Shown here in pieces: positions 35,707-45,171 of a stretch of DNA of 64,000 nucleotides (position 1 is the stretch's first letter; every line of letters begins with the position of its first letter). The notes beneath the pieces were generated by a model. That model did no database searches. It worked only from the letters and a program-made list of their open reading frames with translations, and was not told the DNA's origin. The position numbers were made by a program, and so were the translations under genes. The DNA is taken from the NCBI RefSeq assembly GCF_945957355.1, contig NZ_CAMFKM010000010.1, forward strand, positions 62,001 to 126,000. The letters run 5' to 3'. Origin of the DNA: an uncultured Reyranella sp. Its GTDB lineage: Bacteria > Pseudomonadota > Alphaproteobacteria > Reyranellales > Reyranellaceae.

Positions 35707-36896
35707 GCCCCGGCCTGCTCCGTCTTGTCGCCCTTGTCCGCCTTGTCCTCGGCCGGGCGAAGCTGGTCGGCACGCAGGCCGAGCCAGACGAGGCCCGCGC
35801 AAGCGACCCAGACCGACGAATAGGTGCCGACGATGACTCCCCAAAGCATGGCGACGGAGAAGCTGTGCAGCACCGGCCCGCCGAACAGCACGAGGGCGAG
35901 GACCGCGACGAACACCGTGGCCGAGGTCATCAACGTGCGCGACAGGGTCTCGTTGATGCTGTGGTTCAGCAGGTCTACCAGCGGCATCTTCTTGTAGCGG
36001 CGCATGTTCTCGCGCACGCGGTCGAAGATCACGACGGTGTCGTTGATGGAGTAGCCGGCGATGGTCAGGACCGCGGCCAGCGCCGTGAGGCTGAAATCGA
36101 GCTGGAACAGCACGAAGATGCCGACCGTCGAGATGACGTCGTGCAGCATCGCGATCAGCGCGCCGATCGCGAACTGCCATTCGAAGCGCACCCAGACGTA
36201 GATGGCGATCGCGATCATGGTGGCCAGCACGGCATAGATGCCGCTCCGCATCAGCTCGTCGCCGATCTTCGGACCGACCGACTCGGTGCCGCGCAGCTCG
36301 TAATTGCTGCCGATCGCGTCCTCGACCAGCTTGATGGCCACCTGCTGGCACCATTCGGCGCGCTGCTCGACCGACATGTCGATCTTGGCCGTATTGGTCG
36401 AGCCGCGCGGCAGCTGGCGCTCCTGCAGGGTGAGACCGGCACGGCTCACGGCGTCACGCCAGTTGGCGGCATCGAGCGCGGTCGGCGACGTGAACTCGAC
36501 GTCGCCGGTCCCGGCGGGACCCGGCTTCACCTGCCAGCCCTGGCCGGCGCGCTTCAGCATCACCCGCTGGGCGCCGGCCACGCACTGGTTGTCGCCTTCC
36601 TGGCGCTGGACACGGATCAGAACGGTGCTGGGATCGCCGAATTCCTGCAGCGACACCTCGCCCACGCCCAGCGCACCCACGGTGTTGCGCAGCTGGTCGA
36701 GCTCGGCCTTGCCGTCCTTGGCCTTGGCCTGGATGGCGATGCCGCCCTTGAAGTCGATGCCGAAGTTCAGGCCGAACGTCAGGACGCCGACGATGGACAC
36801 GATGTTGATCAGGGTCGAGATGACCAGCGCGGCGCGGCGCTGGCCGAGGAAATCGAACTTCTTCTTGAAGGCGAAAAGGCGGACGGGCTTCCACAT
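35703..36896 (-). CDS. secF: Protein translocase subunit SecF
   Basis: Partner of SecD in the proton-driven Sec export motor of the inner membrane. The 397-residue protein has TM1 with VISTLINIVSIVGVLTF, the start of the periplasmic domain FGIDFKGGIAIQA, and the membrane bundle with YSINDTVVIFDRVRENMR and NETLSRTLMTS. It is longer than E. coli SecF (323), mainly by an enlarged periplasmic loop around residues 80-170 that contains two Cys. Starts 9 bp after secD. Confidence 0.97.
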   Translation of the reverse strand: MWKPVRLFAFKKKFDFLGQRRAALVISTLINIVSIVGVLTFGLNFGIDFKGGIAIQAKAKDGKAELDQLRNTVGALGVGEVSLQEFGDPSTVLIRVQRQEGDNQCVAGAQRVMLKRAGQGWQVKPGPAGTGDVEFTSPTALDAANWRDAVSRAGLTLQERQLPRGSTNTAKIDMSVEQRAEWCQQVAIKLVEDAIGSNYELRGTESVGPKIGDELMRSGIYAVLATMIAIAIYVWVRFEWQFAIGALIAMLHDVISTVGIFVLFQLDFSLTALAAVLTIAGYSINDTVVIFDRVRENMRRYKKMPLVDLLNHSINETLSRTLMTSATVFVAVLALVLFGGPVLHSFSVAMLWGVIVGTYSSVWVACAGLVWLGLRADQLRPAEDKADKGDKTEQAGA

Positions 36897-36905
36897 GGCT
36901 TCGCC

Positions 36906-38576
36906 TCAGATCACGAGTTCAGCGGGGCGGCGCCAACGGACCCACACCGCCAGCAGCATGCGCGTGAAGATCGTCGAGCTGAACATCGAGGTGATGATGC
37001 CGAGCGTCAGCGTCGTCGCGAAGCCGCGGATCGGGCCGGAGCCGAAGCCGAACAGCAGAACGCCGGCGATGAGGGTCGTGAGATTGGCGTCGATGATCGC
37101 CGACATCGCCTTCTCGTAGCCCGTTGCGAGCGCGCTGAACGGAGAGCGGCCCAGGGCCTTCTCCTCCCGCACACGCTCATAGATCAGCACGTTGGCGTCG
37201 ACCGCGAGGCCCGCCGTCAGCACGAGGCCCGCGATGCCGGGCAGGGTCAGCGAAGCGCCGAGGATCGACATGCCGGCAAACACCATCAGCAGGTTCACCA
37301 GCATGGCGAGGTTGGCGAAACCACCGAACACGGGCCCGTAGGCCACGAACATGAAGACAGCCACCAGCAAGGTGCCGACCAGCGCCGCCAGCGTGCCGGC
37401 CTGGATGGCGTCCGCGCCCAGGTCGGCACCGACGGTGCTCTCCTGGATGATGCTGAGGGTCGCGGGCAGCGCGCCGGAGCGCAGCAGCAGCGACTGCTCC
37501 TGCGTCTGCTGGGTCGTGAAGCTGCCGGTGATGATGCCGCTGCCGCCACAGATCGCGCTCTGCACGACCGGGGCGCTGATGATCTCGCCGTCGAGCTGGA
37601 TGGCCAGCCGCTTGCCGATGTTGGCGCGGGTGGCGGCGCAGAAGGCGCGGCCGCCGGCCGAATTGAAGGTGAAGCTGATGATCGGCCGGCCACCCTGCTG
37701 CTGCTCGAAGGTGGCCTTCGAATCGTCGAGGTCCTCGCCGCCGACCACCACGCGCTTCAGCACGGGCAGGCACTGCGGCTGGTAGCGGCGGCAGATCTGC
37801 TCCGGCGACAGGCGCGGATTGGCGGCCTGGATGTCTTCCCAGGCCTTGGGATTGGTGCGGCGCAGCTCCTGCATGCCCTCGCGCGTCGGCACGAGGAAGG
37901 TGGTGGGCGGCACCGTCTGCGGGATGTTCTGCCCGGTCGCCGCCACGTCCTCGTTCACCAGATGGAAGGTGAGCTTGGCGGTCTGGTTGATCTTGCGCTT
38001 GAGGTCGGTCGTGTCCTTGATGCCCGGCACCTGCAGCAGGATACGCTCGTCGCCCTGGCGCGTGATGGTGGGCTCGAGCGTGCCGGTCTCGTCGACGCGG
38101 CGGCGAAGGATCTCGATCGACTGGTCGATCACTTCCTTCTTCTTCTTTGCCATCTCCTGGTCGGAATAGGCGACGCGGATCGCGTCGCCGCTGCCGGAGA
38201 GCGCAAGGGTCGGATCGACCGCGCGGATCGCCTCGATCGCCTTGGCGCGGTTCGCTTCGTCCCGCAGGTTGACGACCAGCGCGCGGCCGGGCTCGATGGT
38301 GACGTCCTTGAACGGCACCTGCTGCTTGCGCAGCTCGCCGCGCACCGAATCGGACAGGTTGTTCAGGCGCTCGTTGATGACCGAGCGCAGGTCGGCTTCC
38401 AGCAGGAAGTGCGCACCGCCGCGAAGGTCGAGGCCCAGATTGATGCGGCTGTTCGCATACCAGTGCGGCATGTGATCGAGCACGCTGGCCGGCAGCAGAT
38501 TGGGCAGCGCGAACAGCGCCGACAACAACGTGATGCCGGCGATGACGATGGTCTGCCAGCGCGGAAGGTTGAGCAT
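36906..38576 (-). CDS. secD: Protein translocase subunit SecD
   Basis: Inner-membrane SecDF motor subunit of 556 residues. The N-terminal membrane segment, then LGLDLRGGAHFLLEAD near 62, long periplasmic domains and the membrane bundle with AGLAVDANVLIYERVREE and the GFGSGPIRGFATTLTLGIITSMFS end define the family. Lies between yajC and secF in the standard order. Confidence 0.98.
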   Translation of the reverse strand: MLNLPRWQTIVIAGITLLSALFALPNLLPASVLDHMPHWYANSRINLGLDLRGGAHFLLEADLRSVINERLNNLSDSVRGELRKQQVPFKDVTIEPGRALVVNLRDEANRAKAIEAIRAVDPTLALSGSGDAIRVAYSDQEMAKKKKEVIDQSIEILRRRVDETGTLEPTITRQGDERILLQVPGIKDTTDLKRKINQTAKLTFHLVNEDVAATGQNIPQTVPPTTFLVPTREGMQELRRTNPKAWEDIQAANPRLSPEQICRRYQPQCLPVLKRVVVGGEDLDDSKATFEQQQGGRPIISFTFNSAGGRAFCAATRANIGKRLAIQLDGEIISAPVVQSAICGGSGIITGSFTTQQTQEQSLLLRSGALPATLSIIQESTVGADLGADAIQAGTLAALVGTLLVAVFMFVAYGPVFGGFANLAMLVNLLMVFAGMSILGASLTLPGIAGLVLTAGLAVDANVLIYERVREEKALGRSPFSALATGYEKAMSAIIDANLTTLIAGVLLFGFGSGPIRGFATTLTLGIITSMFSSTIFTRMLLAVWVRWRRPAELVI

Positions 38577-38601
38577 TCCGACCTAGATCCTCTCCGCCCC
38601 G

Positions 38602-39036
38602 TTACTTCTTGGGGCCGCCGCCGAAAAGGCTGCCCAGCAGGCTCTTGCGCTCCGGCGCGGCCGCCGGCGGCGGCAGCATGGGCTTGTCGTCTTCTTCACT
38701 GCTGTCCTTCGGGCCGCGCACCGATTCACCGCGCGTCAGGATATCCGTGATGGTCTGCTTGATGATGCGAACCCGCACGCCCTCGGCAAGTTCCACCTGG
38801 ACCTCGTTGTCGGAGATCACCTTGGTGACGAGGCCGATGATGCCGCCGCCGGTGACGACGCGATCGCCGCGCTTCACACCGGCCAGCATCTCGCGCTGGG
38901 CGCGCACCTTGGCCTGCTGGGGACGGATCAGCAGGAAGTAGAAGACGACGAAGATGAGGACCAGCGGGAAGAGCTGGACGAGGAAATCCCCGCCGCCACC
39001 ACCAGCGCCCTGCGCCCACGCCTGCGAAATGAACAT
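38602..39036 (-). CDS. yajC: Preprotein translocase subunit YajC
   Basis: A 144-residue single-span inner-membrane protein that joins SecDF. The membrane helix LFPLVLIFVVFYFLLIRPQQ (about 24-43) is followed by the conserved AQREMLAGVKRGDRVVTGGGIIG, and a C-terminal extension rich in Pro, Ser and Gly. First gene of yajC-secD-secF-Mth938, with a strong promoter at 39078-39105. Confidence 0.96.
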   Translation of the reverse strand: MFISQAWAQGAGGGGGDFLVQLFPLVLIFVVFYFLLIRPQQAKVRAQREMLAGVKRGDRVVTGGGIIGLVTKVISDNEVQVELAEGVRVRIIKQTITDILTRGESVRGPKDSSEEDDKPMLPPPAAAPERKSLLGSLFGGGPKK

Positions 39037-39077
39037 CTTCTGCTCCCGAATCTTCCGGCCGTCGAAAAAGCGCGCGG

Positions 39078-39105
39078 ACTATACCGGTCTCGCCCCGCTT
39101 TGCAA
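39078..39105 (-). promoter_or_regulatory. Sigma-70-type promoter of the yajC-secDF operon
   Basis: On the minus strand: TTGCAA (39105-39100), 16-bp spacer, TATAGT (39083-39078), 42 bases before the yajC start. The boxes are near consensus and lie between divergent genes. Confidence 0.65.
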
Positions 39106-39154
39106 TGTAAGCGGGGGGCGATATGGTCGCCCCCCTTTTCTGCGGCCGGCGACG

Positions 39155-40018
39155 ATGGATCAAGACCTTAAAGCCACTATTTCACGCATTGCGGCAGCGC
39201 TCGACCGTCTGGCGCCTCCCCTTCCTCCCGGCGCCGACATCAATGCGGCCGAAGCCTATGTCTGGCACGCGACCGGGCACAGGCTCGAGGCGGTCCCGCG
39301 GGTCAACCGTGTGAACCTCGATCTGCTGGTCGGAATCGACCGCCAGAAGGAGACCCTGGTCGAGAACACGAGGCGCTTCGCCAAGGGGCTGCCGGCCAAC
39401 AACGCGCTGCTCTGGGGCTCGCGCGGTGCGGGCAAGAGCTCGATCGTGAAGGCGGTCCATGCGCATGTGAACCGCGAGATGGGCGGACCGCCCGGCCCGC
39501 TGGCGCTGGTCGAGATCCATCGCGAGGACATCCCGTCCCTGCCCGCGCTGCTCACCATGATCCGCGATTCGAGCCGTCGCTTCATCGTCTTCTGCGACGA
39601 CCTCTCCTTCGACGGACAGGACGCCGCCTACAAGTCGCTGAAGGCCGTGCTCGACGGCGGCATCGAGGGCCGGCCGGACAACGTCCTCTTCTATGCGACG
39701 TCGAACCGGCGCCACCTGATGCCGCGCGACATGATCGAGAACGAGCGCTCGACGGCGATCAACCCGTCGGAAGCCGTCGAAGAGAAGGTGTCGCTCTCGG
39801 ATCGCTTCGGCCTGTGGCTCGGCTTCCACAATGCCGACCAGGACACGTTCTTTGCGATGATCGAAGGCTATTGCGAGTTCTACGGGCTCGACGTGCCGAA
39901 GGACGAGCTGCGCAAGCAGGCGGTCGAATGGGCGATCACGCGCGGTTCGCGCTCGGGCCGCGTCGCCTGGCAGTTCATCCAGGAGACCGCCGGCCGGCTC
40001 GGCAAGAAACTGGGGTAA
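39155..40018 (+). CDS. DUF815 family AAA-type ATPase
   Basis: A 287-residue P-loop ATPase: Walker A WGSRGAGKSS near 90, Walker B-like FIVFCDDLSF near 148, and YATSNRRHLMPRDM as sensor-1. DUF815 proteins are widely conserved in alphaproteobacteria with no firmly assigned role. I chose ATG 39155 (MDQDLKAT); the frame extends 67 codons upstream through the yajC promoter region. Divergent from yajC; the PNPOx-like gene follows 16 bp downstream. Confidence 0.92.
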   Translation: MDQDLKATISRIAAALDRLAPPLPPGADINAAEAYVWHATGHRLEAVPRVNRVNLDLLVGIDRQKETLVENTRRFAKGLPANNALLWGSRGAGKSSIVKAVHAHVNREMGGPPGPLALVEIHREDIPSLPALLTMIRDSSRRFIVFCDDLSFDGQDAAYKSLKAVLDGGIEGRPDNVLFYATSNRRHLMPRDMIENERSTAINPSEAVEEKVSLSDRFGLWLGFHNADQDTFFAMIEGYCEFYGLDVPKDELRKQAVEWAITRGSRSGRVAWQFIQETAGRLGKKLG

Positions 40019-40034
40019 CGATGGAGCGGCTGGG

Positions 40035-40625
40035 ATGAGCGATCCCGAAGACGTGATGTTCTCCGCCGCGGTAAAGGCGGAGCAGACGCGTCTCGGATCA
40101 CGCACCCGGTTCGAGGGCCGGACCTGGAACACGGAGATCACCGACGATCTCCGCAAGTTCCTCGGCGTCATCGACACGTTCTTCTTTGCGACGGCCAGCG
40201 CCGACGGCCGACCTTATATACAGCATCGCGGCGGACCGCCGGGGTTCCTGAAGCCCATCGGCAGCCACACGCTGGCCTTCGCCGACTTCGCGGGCAACCA
40301 GCAGTACATCTCGCTCGGCCATCTCCGCGAGAACGACCGCGCCCACATCTTCGTGCTGCACTTCGCCACCCAGCAGCGGCTGAAACTGTGGGGCCGGGCG
40401 CGGATCGTCGAAGGCGACCTCGAACTGATGGAGCGCCTGGTCGACCCGGCCTATCGCGCGCGGCCCCAACGGGCGATCGCCTTCACCATCGAGGCCTGGG
40501 ACATCAACTGCCGCCAGTACATCGTCCCGCGCTACAGCGAGGCCGAGATCGCGCCCGCCGTCGACAACCTCGCCCGGCGCATCAAGGAACTCGAAGAAGA
40601 AGTGGCCCGGCTGAAGGGCCGGTAG
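40035..40625 (+). CDS. Pyridoxamine 5'-phosphate oxidase family protein
   Basis: A 196-residue split-barrel flavin-binding protein of the PNPOx-like group: FFFATASADGRPYIQHRGGPPGFL near 49 and GNQQYISLGHLREND near 88, ending in a coiled-coil helix ELEEEVARLKGR. It is not PdxH (no PLP-site motif) but a general FMN-binding or haem-binding member. Co-transcribed with the ATPase at 39155. Confidence 0.9.
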   Translation: MSDPEDVMFSAAVKAEQTRLGSRTRFEGRTWNTEITDDLRKFLGVIDTFFFATASADGRPYIQHRGGPPGFLKPIGSHTLAFADFAGNQQYISLGHLRENDRAHIFVLHFATQQRLKLWGRARIVEGDLELMERLVDPAYRARPQRAIAFTIEAWDINCRQYIVPRYSEAEIAPAVDNLARRIKELEEEVARLKGR

Positions 40626-40656
40626 CGGCGCGTCGAGACGGCATTAGACTCCGACG

Positions 40657-41289
40657 TCAGACTGGCCGCAGGTGACGCGGCACCCGTGCCTGGCGCAGCC
40701 TCTCTTCGAGCGTCTCCCTCTCGCGACGCCAGCGGCTCTCCTCGCGGTCGGCCCTCGTGTCCAGCGCCGCGCGGGCCTGTTCGATCTCCGCGATGGTCGC
40801 CTCATGGCGCGCCTCGGCCTTCTCCATCGCCGCCGTCGCGATGGCGATGGCGCGATCCCGCCGCGCCGCTTCCTTGCGCCGTTCGGCCGCCTCCTGCCGC
40901 TCCCGGCGTTCGCGGCGCGCCCGCTCCTTTTCGAAGGCACGCGCGGCTTCGCGTTCTTCCTTGCGATCGGTCGCTTCCGCCAGAACAGGCTTTCGCCGCC
41001 GGCGGGTGGCTTTGGGCTCCTTTGCAGCCTGGCCGTCGAATGCCGCCTCCGACGCCTCGGCTTCCTCCCTGAAGGGCTGGTCGGTACCGACTGGCCGCCG
41101 CAGCACGACCCCCGGCCGCGCCAGGGTGGCCTTCACGATGGCCGGATCGTCGGTCTGTTGCGCGAAGCCCTGGTGGAACAGATTGGCCCCCGCGCCCCAG
41201 GCGTCGAGCGCGGCCCTCATCGACGGCGCCGACACCGCGAGATCGAAGAAGCCCGCCGACGTCGTAAAGACCTTGAGCTTCCGCGTCAT
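40657..41289 (-). CDS. Conserved protein with coiled-coil C terminus
   Basis: A 210-residue protein. The first 70 residues form a small domain (KLKVFTTSAGFFDLAVSAPS, then FHQGFAQQTDDPAIVKATLARPGVVLRRPVG). The rest is a highly charged Glu/Arg/Ala coiled coil from about residue 95 to the end, like TolA-type linkers, but without a membrane segment. The N-terminal domain looks conserved across alphaproteobacteria but its role is unknown. ATG 41289 follows GGAGCGGACGG. Confidence 0.72.
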   Translation of the reverse strand: MTRKLKVFTTSAGFFDLAVSAPSMRAALDAWGAGANLFHQGFAQQTDDPAIVKATLARPGVVLRRPVGTDQPFREEAEASEAAFDGQAAKEPKATRRRRKPVLAEATDRKEEREAARAFEKERARRERRERQEAAERRKEAARRDRAIAIATAAMEKAEARHEATIAEIEQARAALDTRADREESRWRRERETLEERLRQARVPRHLRPV

Positions 41290-41485
41290 CCGTCCGCTCC
41301 CTCCCGAACCGCGGGAACGCTTCCAGGCGAGCGCCGGTTGCCGGTGCGGTATCATGATACCTGCGCAGGACCCGTGACACTCATTTCGAATGTTTCGTTT
41401 ATTCGCGTCGATTTTCGCGCTTTTTCAACCACTTGTGGGCAAAGGTCGACGGGGAGGGCTTGAAATCAGCCAGCATACGTAACAT

Positions 41486-41497
41486 ATGAAGTTTCAT
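41486..41497. promoter_or_regulatory. Short palindrome at the Rrf2 start codon
   Basis: ATGAA-GT-TTCAT (41486-41497) is a perfect 12-bp palindrome that overlaps the ATG at 41496. Its place suggests autoregulation by the Rrf2 protein; the short length makes chance possible. Confidence 0.35.
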
Positions 41498-41960
41498 GAG
41501 AAGAGACAGCCGACTTTCGGGCGTACTGCACGTCCTGTTGCACATGGCGGAGCACCCGGATCCGATGACGTCGGAGATGCTGGCGCGCGCCATGGATACC
41601 AATCCGGTGGTGATCCGCCGGCTGATGGGGGGCCTGCGGGAGCGCGGGTTCGTCCAATCGGAAAAGGGCCATGGCGGCGGCTGGACGATCGCGTGCGATC
41701 TCCGCGCCGTGACCCTGCTCGACATCTACGAGGCGCTCGGGCAGCCCGGGCTGCTGGCCATGGGCAACCGCACTGAGGCGCCCGGCTGTCTGGTCGAGCA
41801 GGCGGTGAACGCCGCCCTCGGCGACGCCTTCGACGAGGCCGAGGCCCTGCTGCTCCGCCGCTTCGGCGCCCTCACCCTCGCGGCGCTGAGCGCCGACTTT
41901 CACGAACGCCTCGCCCGGCGCGGCGGGTCGACCGACCTGGAGACCAACCATGCAGCATGA
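41496..41960 (+). CDS. Rrf2 family transcriptional regulator
   Basis: A 154-residue winged-helix regulator: [46 protein letters not shown] forms the HTH and wing, then [25 protein letters not shown]. It has only two Cys (in ACD and PGC), so the three-Cys Fe-S site of IscR is missing. The stop overlaps the flavoprotein start by 11 bases, so it likely controls its own operon of flavoprotein and methyltransferase. No clear ribosome site; may be leaderless. Confidence 0.92.
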   Translation: MRRDSRLSGVLHVLLHMAEHPDPMTSEMLARAMDTNPVVIRRLMGGLRERGFVQSEKGHGGGWTIACDLRAVTLLDIYEALGQPGLLAMGNRTEAPGCLVEQAVNAALGDAFDEAEALLLRRFGALTLAALSADFHERLARRGGSTDLETNHAA

Positions 41961-42846
41961 TGTCGTCATCGTCGGAGGCGCCTTCGCCGGCCTCGCCGCC
42001 GCCACCTACCTCGCGCGCGCCCGCCGCCGCGTGTGCGTCATCGATGCCGGCCAGCCGCGCAACCGCTTCGCCCCCGCCTCGCACGGTTTCCTGGGGTCGG
42101 ACGGCAGCGAACCCTCGTCGATCCTGGCGCGGGCGCGGGCGCAGCTCGCGGGCTATCCCGGCGTCACCTTCATCGAGGGCGAAGCCTCGGAGGCGACAGT
42201 GCGCGGCGACGGCTTCGCCGTCTCGTTGGCGGGCGGCGAGGAGATCGCGGCCCGCAAGGCGATCCTGGCCTTCGGCCTGCGCGACGAACTGCAGCCGATC
42301 CCCGGCCTGCAGGAACGCTGGGGCCGCACGGTGCTGCATTGCCCCTACTGCCATGGGTTCGAATTCAGCGACCGTCGGCTCGGCGTGCTCTTTCGCACGC
42401 CCCTGTCGGTCCACCAGGCCTGCCTCGTTGCCGAATGGGGACCGACGACCCTGTTCCTTAACGGCGCCGCGCTCGCGCCCGGCGATGCGGAAAGGCTCGC
42501 GCGGCATGGCGTGACGGTCGAGCCCGGCCGGGTCGCGCGTCTGCTCGGCGAAGGCAGCGCCCTGTCCGGCGCCGAATTCGAAGATGGGCGCGTGGCCGAG
42601 CTCGCCGCGCTCTATGTCGCGCCGCAATCGTGCCTCGCCAGCCCGATCGCCGAACGGCTCGGCGTCGCGATCGACGACGGCCCGGCCGGCCCGATCATCC
42701 GCACCGATGCCGACAAGATGACGAGCGTGCCCGGCCTCTACGCCGCGGGCGACATTGCCCGCGCGCCACACAGCGTCAGCTGGGCGGTGGCCGACGGCGT
42801 CACCGCGGGCACGTCGCTCCACCGCGCCCTCGTGTTCGGCGGATGA
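41950..42846 (+). CDS. FAD-dependent thioredoxin reductase-like oxidoreductase
   Basis: A 298-residue NAD(P)/FAD flavoprotein. N-terminal FAD loop [18 protein letters not shown] (5-22), redox CPYC at Cys131-Cys134 ([11 protein letters not shown]), and the C-terminal FAD motif [15 protein letters not shown]. It resembles small thioredoxin-reductase-like proteins, but NADPH-binding is weak: the usual GGGDSA segment is not seen in the middle domain. Translation is coupled to Rrf2 upstream and to the methyltransferase downstream. Confidence 0.9.
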   Translation: MQHDVVIVGGAFAGLAAATYLARARRRVCVIDAGQPRNRFAPASHGFLGSDGSEPSSILARARAQLAGYPGVTFIEGEASEATVRGDGFAVSLAGGEEIAARKAILAFGLRDELQPIPGLQERWGRTVLHCPYCHGFEFSDRRLGVLFRTPLSVHQACLVAEWGPTTLFLNGAALAPGDAERLARHGVTVEPGRVARLLGEGSALSGAEFEDGRVAELAALYVAPQSCLASPIAERLGVAIDDGPAGPIIRTDADKMTSVPGLYAAGDIARAPHSVSWAVADGVTAGTSLHRALVFGG

Positions 42847-43520
42847 ACGCGGCGCAGCCCTTCGCCGCGCCCGCGACGATCGCGGACTATGTCGCGGCCA
42901 CGCCACACAAGGTGCCGGGCTACGCCGACCTGCACCGCATGGCGATGCTGTTGCTGGCGGAGCATGCGCCCGCGGCGGCGGACATTCTCGTCGTGGGGGC
43001 CGGCGGCGGCCTCGAACTGAAAGCGTTCGCCGAGGCGCAGCCCCGCTGGCGTTTCGTCGGCGTCGATCCGTCGGCCGGGATGCTCGACCTGGCGGGCCGA
43101 GTCCTGGGATCGCTGGGCGCGCGCGTCGATCTCCGGCAGGGCTTCATCGACACCGTGCAGCCGGGGCCGTTCGACGGCGCGACCTGTCTGCTCACGCTGC
43201 ACTTCCTGCAACGGCAGGAGCGCCTGCACACGCTGCGGGAAATCCACCGGCGCCTGAAGCCCGGCGCACCGCTGGTCGTCGCCCATCACAGCATCGCGGA
43301 CGGCGACGATGCCGTCGCGTGGCTTGCACGATCGGCGGCCTTCGCCGACCGGGCCGGCGCCGGCTTCGCCCGGTCGCGCCTCGCGGCAGCGAAGATGGCG
43401 GATGGCCTGCCGCTCCTGTCCGACGGCGAAGAGGGGGCGGTCCTGCGCGAGGCGGGATTCTCCGGCGTGGCCCTCTTCTATGCCGGGTTCTCTTTCAGAG
43501 GCTGGGTCTCTCGGGCTTGA
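42843..43520 (+). CDS. Class I SAM-dependent methyltransferase
   Basis: A 225-residue methyltransferase: motif I DILVVGAGGGLELKAFAEAQ near 39, FVGVDPSAGMLDLA near 63, then LTLHFLQRQERLHTLREIHRRLKPGAPLVVAHH. The ATG overlaps the flavoprotein stop by 4 bp (ATGA). Substrate unknown; coupling to a redox flavoprotein and an Rrf2 regulator suggests a stress role. Confidence 0.88.
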   Translation: MNAAQPFAAPATIADYVAATPHKVPGYADLHRMAMLLLAEHAPAAADILVVGAGGGLELKAFAEAQPRWRFVGVDPSAGMLDLAGRVLGSLGARVDLRQGFIDTVQPGPFDGATCLLTLHFLQRQERLHTLREIHRRLKPGAPLVVAHHSIADGDDAVAWLARSAAFADRAGAGFARSRLAAAKMADGLPLLSDGEEGAVLREAGFSGVALFYAGFSFRGWVSRA

Positions 43521-43529
43521 TCGCGGGAT

Positions 43530-43922
43530 TCACGCGCCGGGCGTGCTGCTCGCGTTCAGGAGTTGCGAGACCGCGGTGATGACCTGCGCGGGCGCGAAGG
43601 GCTTCGGCACCAGGATGCTGTTGGGCACCCCGAGCGAGGCCCAGTCGTTGCTTTCGGAGCCGGTCATGTAGACCACCGGCATCTCGGGCTTCAGCTCCCG
43701 CGCATGCCGCGCCACGTCCCAGCCGGTGGTACTCGACCCGAGCTTGATGTCGGTGACGAGGGCACGCACCTCGTCGCCCTGCGCGTCGAGCGCGGCCATC
43801 GCCTCCTCCCCCGTCGCGGCCAGCAGCACCTCGTAGCCGCCCTCCTCGAAGGACTCCTTCAACACGTCGCCGATCTCCGCCTGATCCTCGGCGATCAGCA
43901 CAAGCACCGCTGTCTTTTCCAC
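43530..43922 (-). CDS. Single-domain response regulator
   Basis: A 130-residue receiver domain with no output domain: acidic Glu12/Asp13, phospho-Asp58 in TDIKLG, Thr87 and Lys107 in PKPF. Stand-alone receivers of this type act in phosphorelay or protein-protein control. No histidine kinase is nearby. Confidence 0.93.
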   Translation of the reverse strand: MEKTAVLVLIAEDQAEIGDVLKESFEEGGYEVLLAATGEEAMAALDAQGDEVRALVTDIKLGSSTTGWDVARHARELKPEMPVVYMTGSESNDWASLGVPNSILVPKPFAPAQVITAVSQLLNASSTPGA

Positions 43923-44104
43923 AACATACCCCCATGGCCCGCGCTCCGGCTTCCGGATGCCGCCGGCTTCCCGACACGGGTCCAGAACGACCGAACGACT
44001 CGGTTAGTTCCCGTACGGAGGGGCGAATGGCGAAACGCCGCATGCCAGACCCGTCCATCGGCACGGTCCTTGCGTCCCCCGTCCTCGATCAGGGGGAATT
44101 GCCT

Positions 44105-45157
44105 ATGAACAAGTCAAAGATCGCCGTCCTCAACCGCCGCACCGTGCTCGCTGCCGCAGGCGCCGCCACCGCGGCGCTCGCCGCGCCGCGCATCCTGCGC
44201 GCCCAGGGAAAGGAACTGGTCGTCGGCGGCGCCGCCAGCCACAAGGGCTTCGTCGAGACCATCATCGCGCCCGTGGTCGAGAAGAAGTTCTCCTGCAAGG
44301 TCGTGTTCGAGGGCTCGCGCTCCCTGGTCAACCTCGAGAAGATGCAGAAGAACAAGGACAAGCAGTATCTGTCGGTCGTCATGATGGACGATCCAGTCAT
44401 GATCCCGGCCGTCGCCGAGGGACTGCTCGATCCGCTGACCGCCGCCAAGGTCCCCAACATCGCCATGCTGAAGCCGGGCACCGTCCACATGGACGGGATG
44501 TGGTGCAATTACCTCCAGCCCTGGCTGGGCATCGCCTACAATCCCAAGGCCATGAAGACGGCGCCGACCTCGTGGGCCGACGCCTACGACCCGAAGTACA
44601 AGGGTCGCGTGATCCTGCCGTCGCTGCAGAACACGGAAGGCCTCGCCAATCTCTTCATGGCGGCCTTCCTCGCCACCGGGAAGCCGATGCCCGAGGCGCA
44701 GAAGGACATCGATGCCGGCTTCAAGAAGCTGGTGACCATCAAGCCCAACCTGCTGACGGCCTACACGCAGATGCCGCAGGCCTACAATCTGCTGGAACAG
44801 GGCGAGGGCTTCATGATCTCCAGCGCGATCTCGCAGGTGGCGCTGGAGCGCAAAGCGGCCGGCGCGCCGGTCGAGATCGCCGTGCCGAAGGAAGGCATCT
44901 TCGCCATGCCGTCGGGCGTCGCCCTGGTGAAGGGCGGGCCGCAGCCCGAACTGGCCGCCGGCTACATCAACGAGATGATCGGGCCGGAGGTCCAGGCCAA
45001 GCTCTCGGCCGCCACCTATTCGCTGCCGACCAACAAGGACACACCCGTGCCGGCCGGTGCGCCGACCAATGCGACCATGTTCGGTATCGACTGGAAGTTC
45101 GTGGCCGACAATCGCGCCGACTGGGTGAAGCGCTGGGACCGCGACATGGCGATGTAG
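44105..45157 (+). CDS. ABC transporter substrate-binding protein (family 1, PotD/iron-type)
   Basis: A 350-residue periplasmic binding protein. Tat-type signal with NRRTVLAAAGAATAALAAP and cleavage near ILRAQ (34). Body has SLVNLEKMQKNKDKQYLSVVMMDDPVMI and the late PKEGIFAMPSGVALVKGG. It feeds the importer in the following three genes and so determines what this operon takes up: polyamines, or small amides. ATG follows GGGGGAATT. Confidence 0.92.
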   Translation: MNKSKIAVLNRRTVLAAAGAATAALAAPRILRAQGKELVVGGAASHKGFVETIIAPVVEKKFSCKVVFEGSRSLVNLEKMQKNKDKQYLSVVMMDDPVMIPAVAEGLLDPLTAAKVPNIAMLKPGTVHMDGMWCNYLQPWLGIAYNPKAMKTAPTSWADAYDPKYKGRVILPSLQNTEGLANLFMAAFLATGKPMPEAQKDIDAGFKKLVTIKPNLLTAYTQMPQAYNLLEQGEGFMISSAISQVALERKAAGAPVEIAVPKEGIFAMPSGVALVKGGPQPELAAGYINEMIGPEVQAKLSAATYSLPTNKDTPVPAGAPTNATMFGIDWKFVADNRADWVKRWDRDMAM

Positions 45158-45171
45158 TCGCGCAGCCGCCC

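Noticed and set aside
35865..38750. A 961-codon open frame on the plus strand
   Set aside because: Antisense to secF and secD; the composition is His/Arg/Asp-rich and shows no family.
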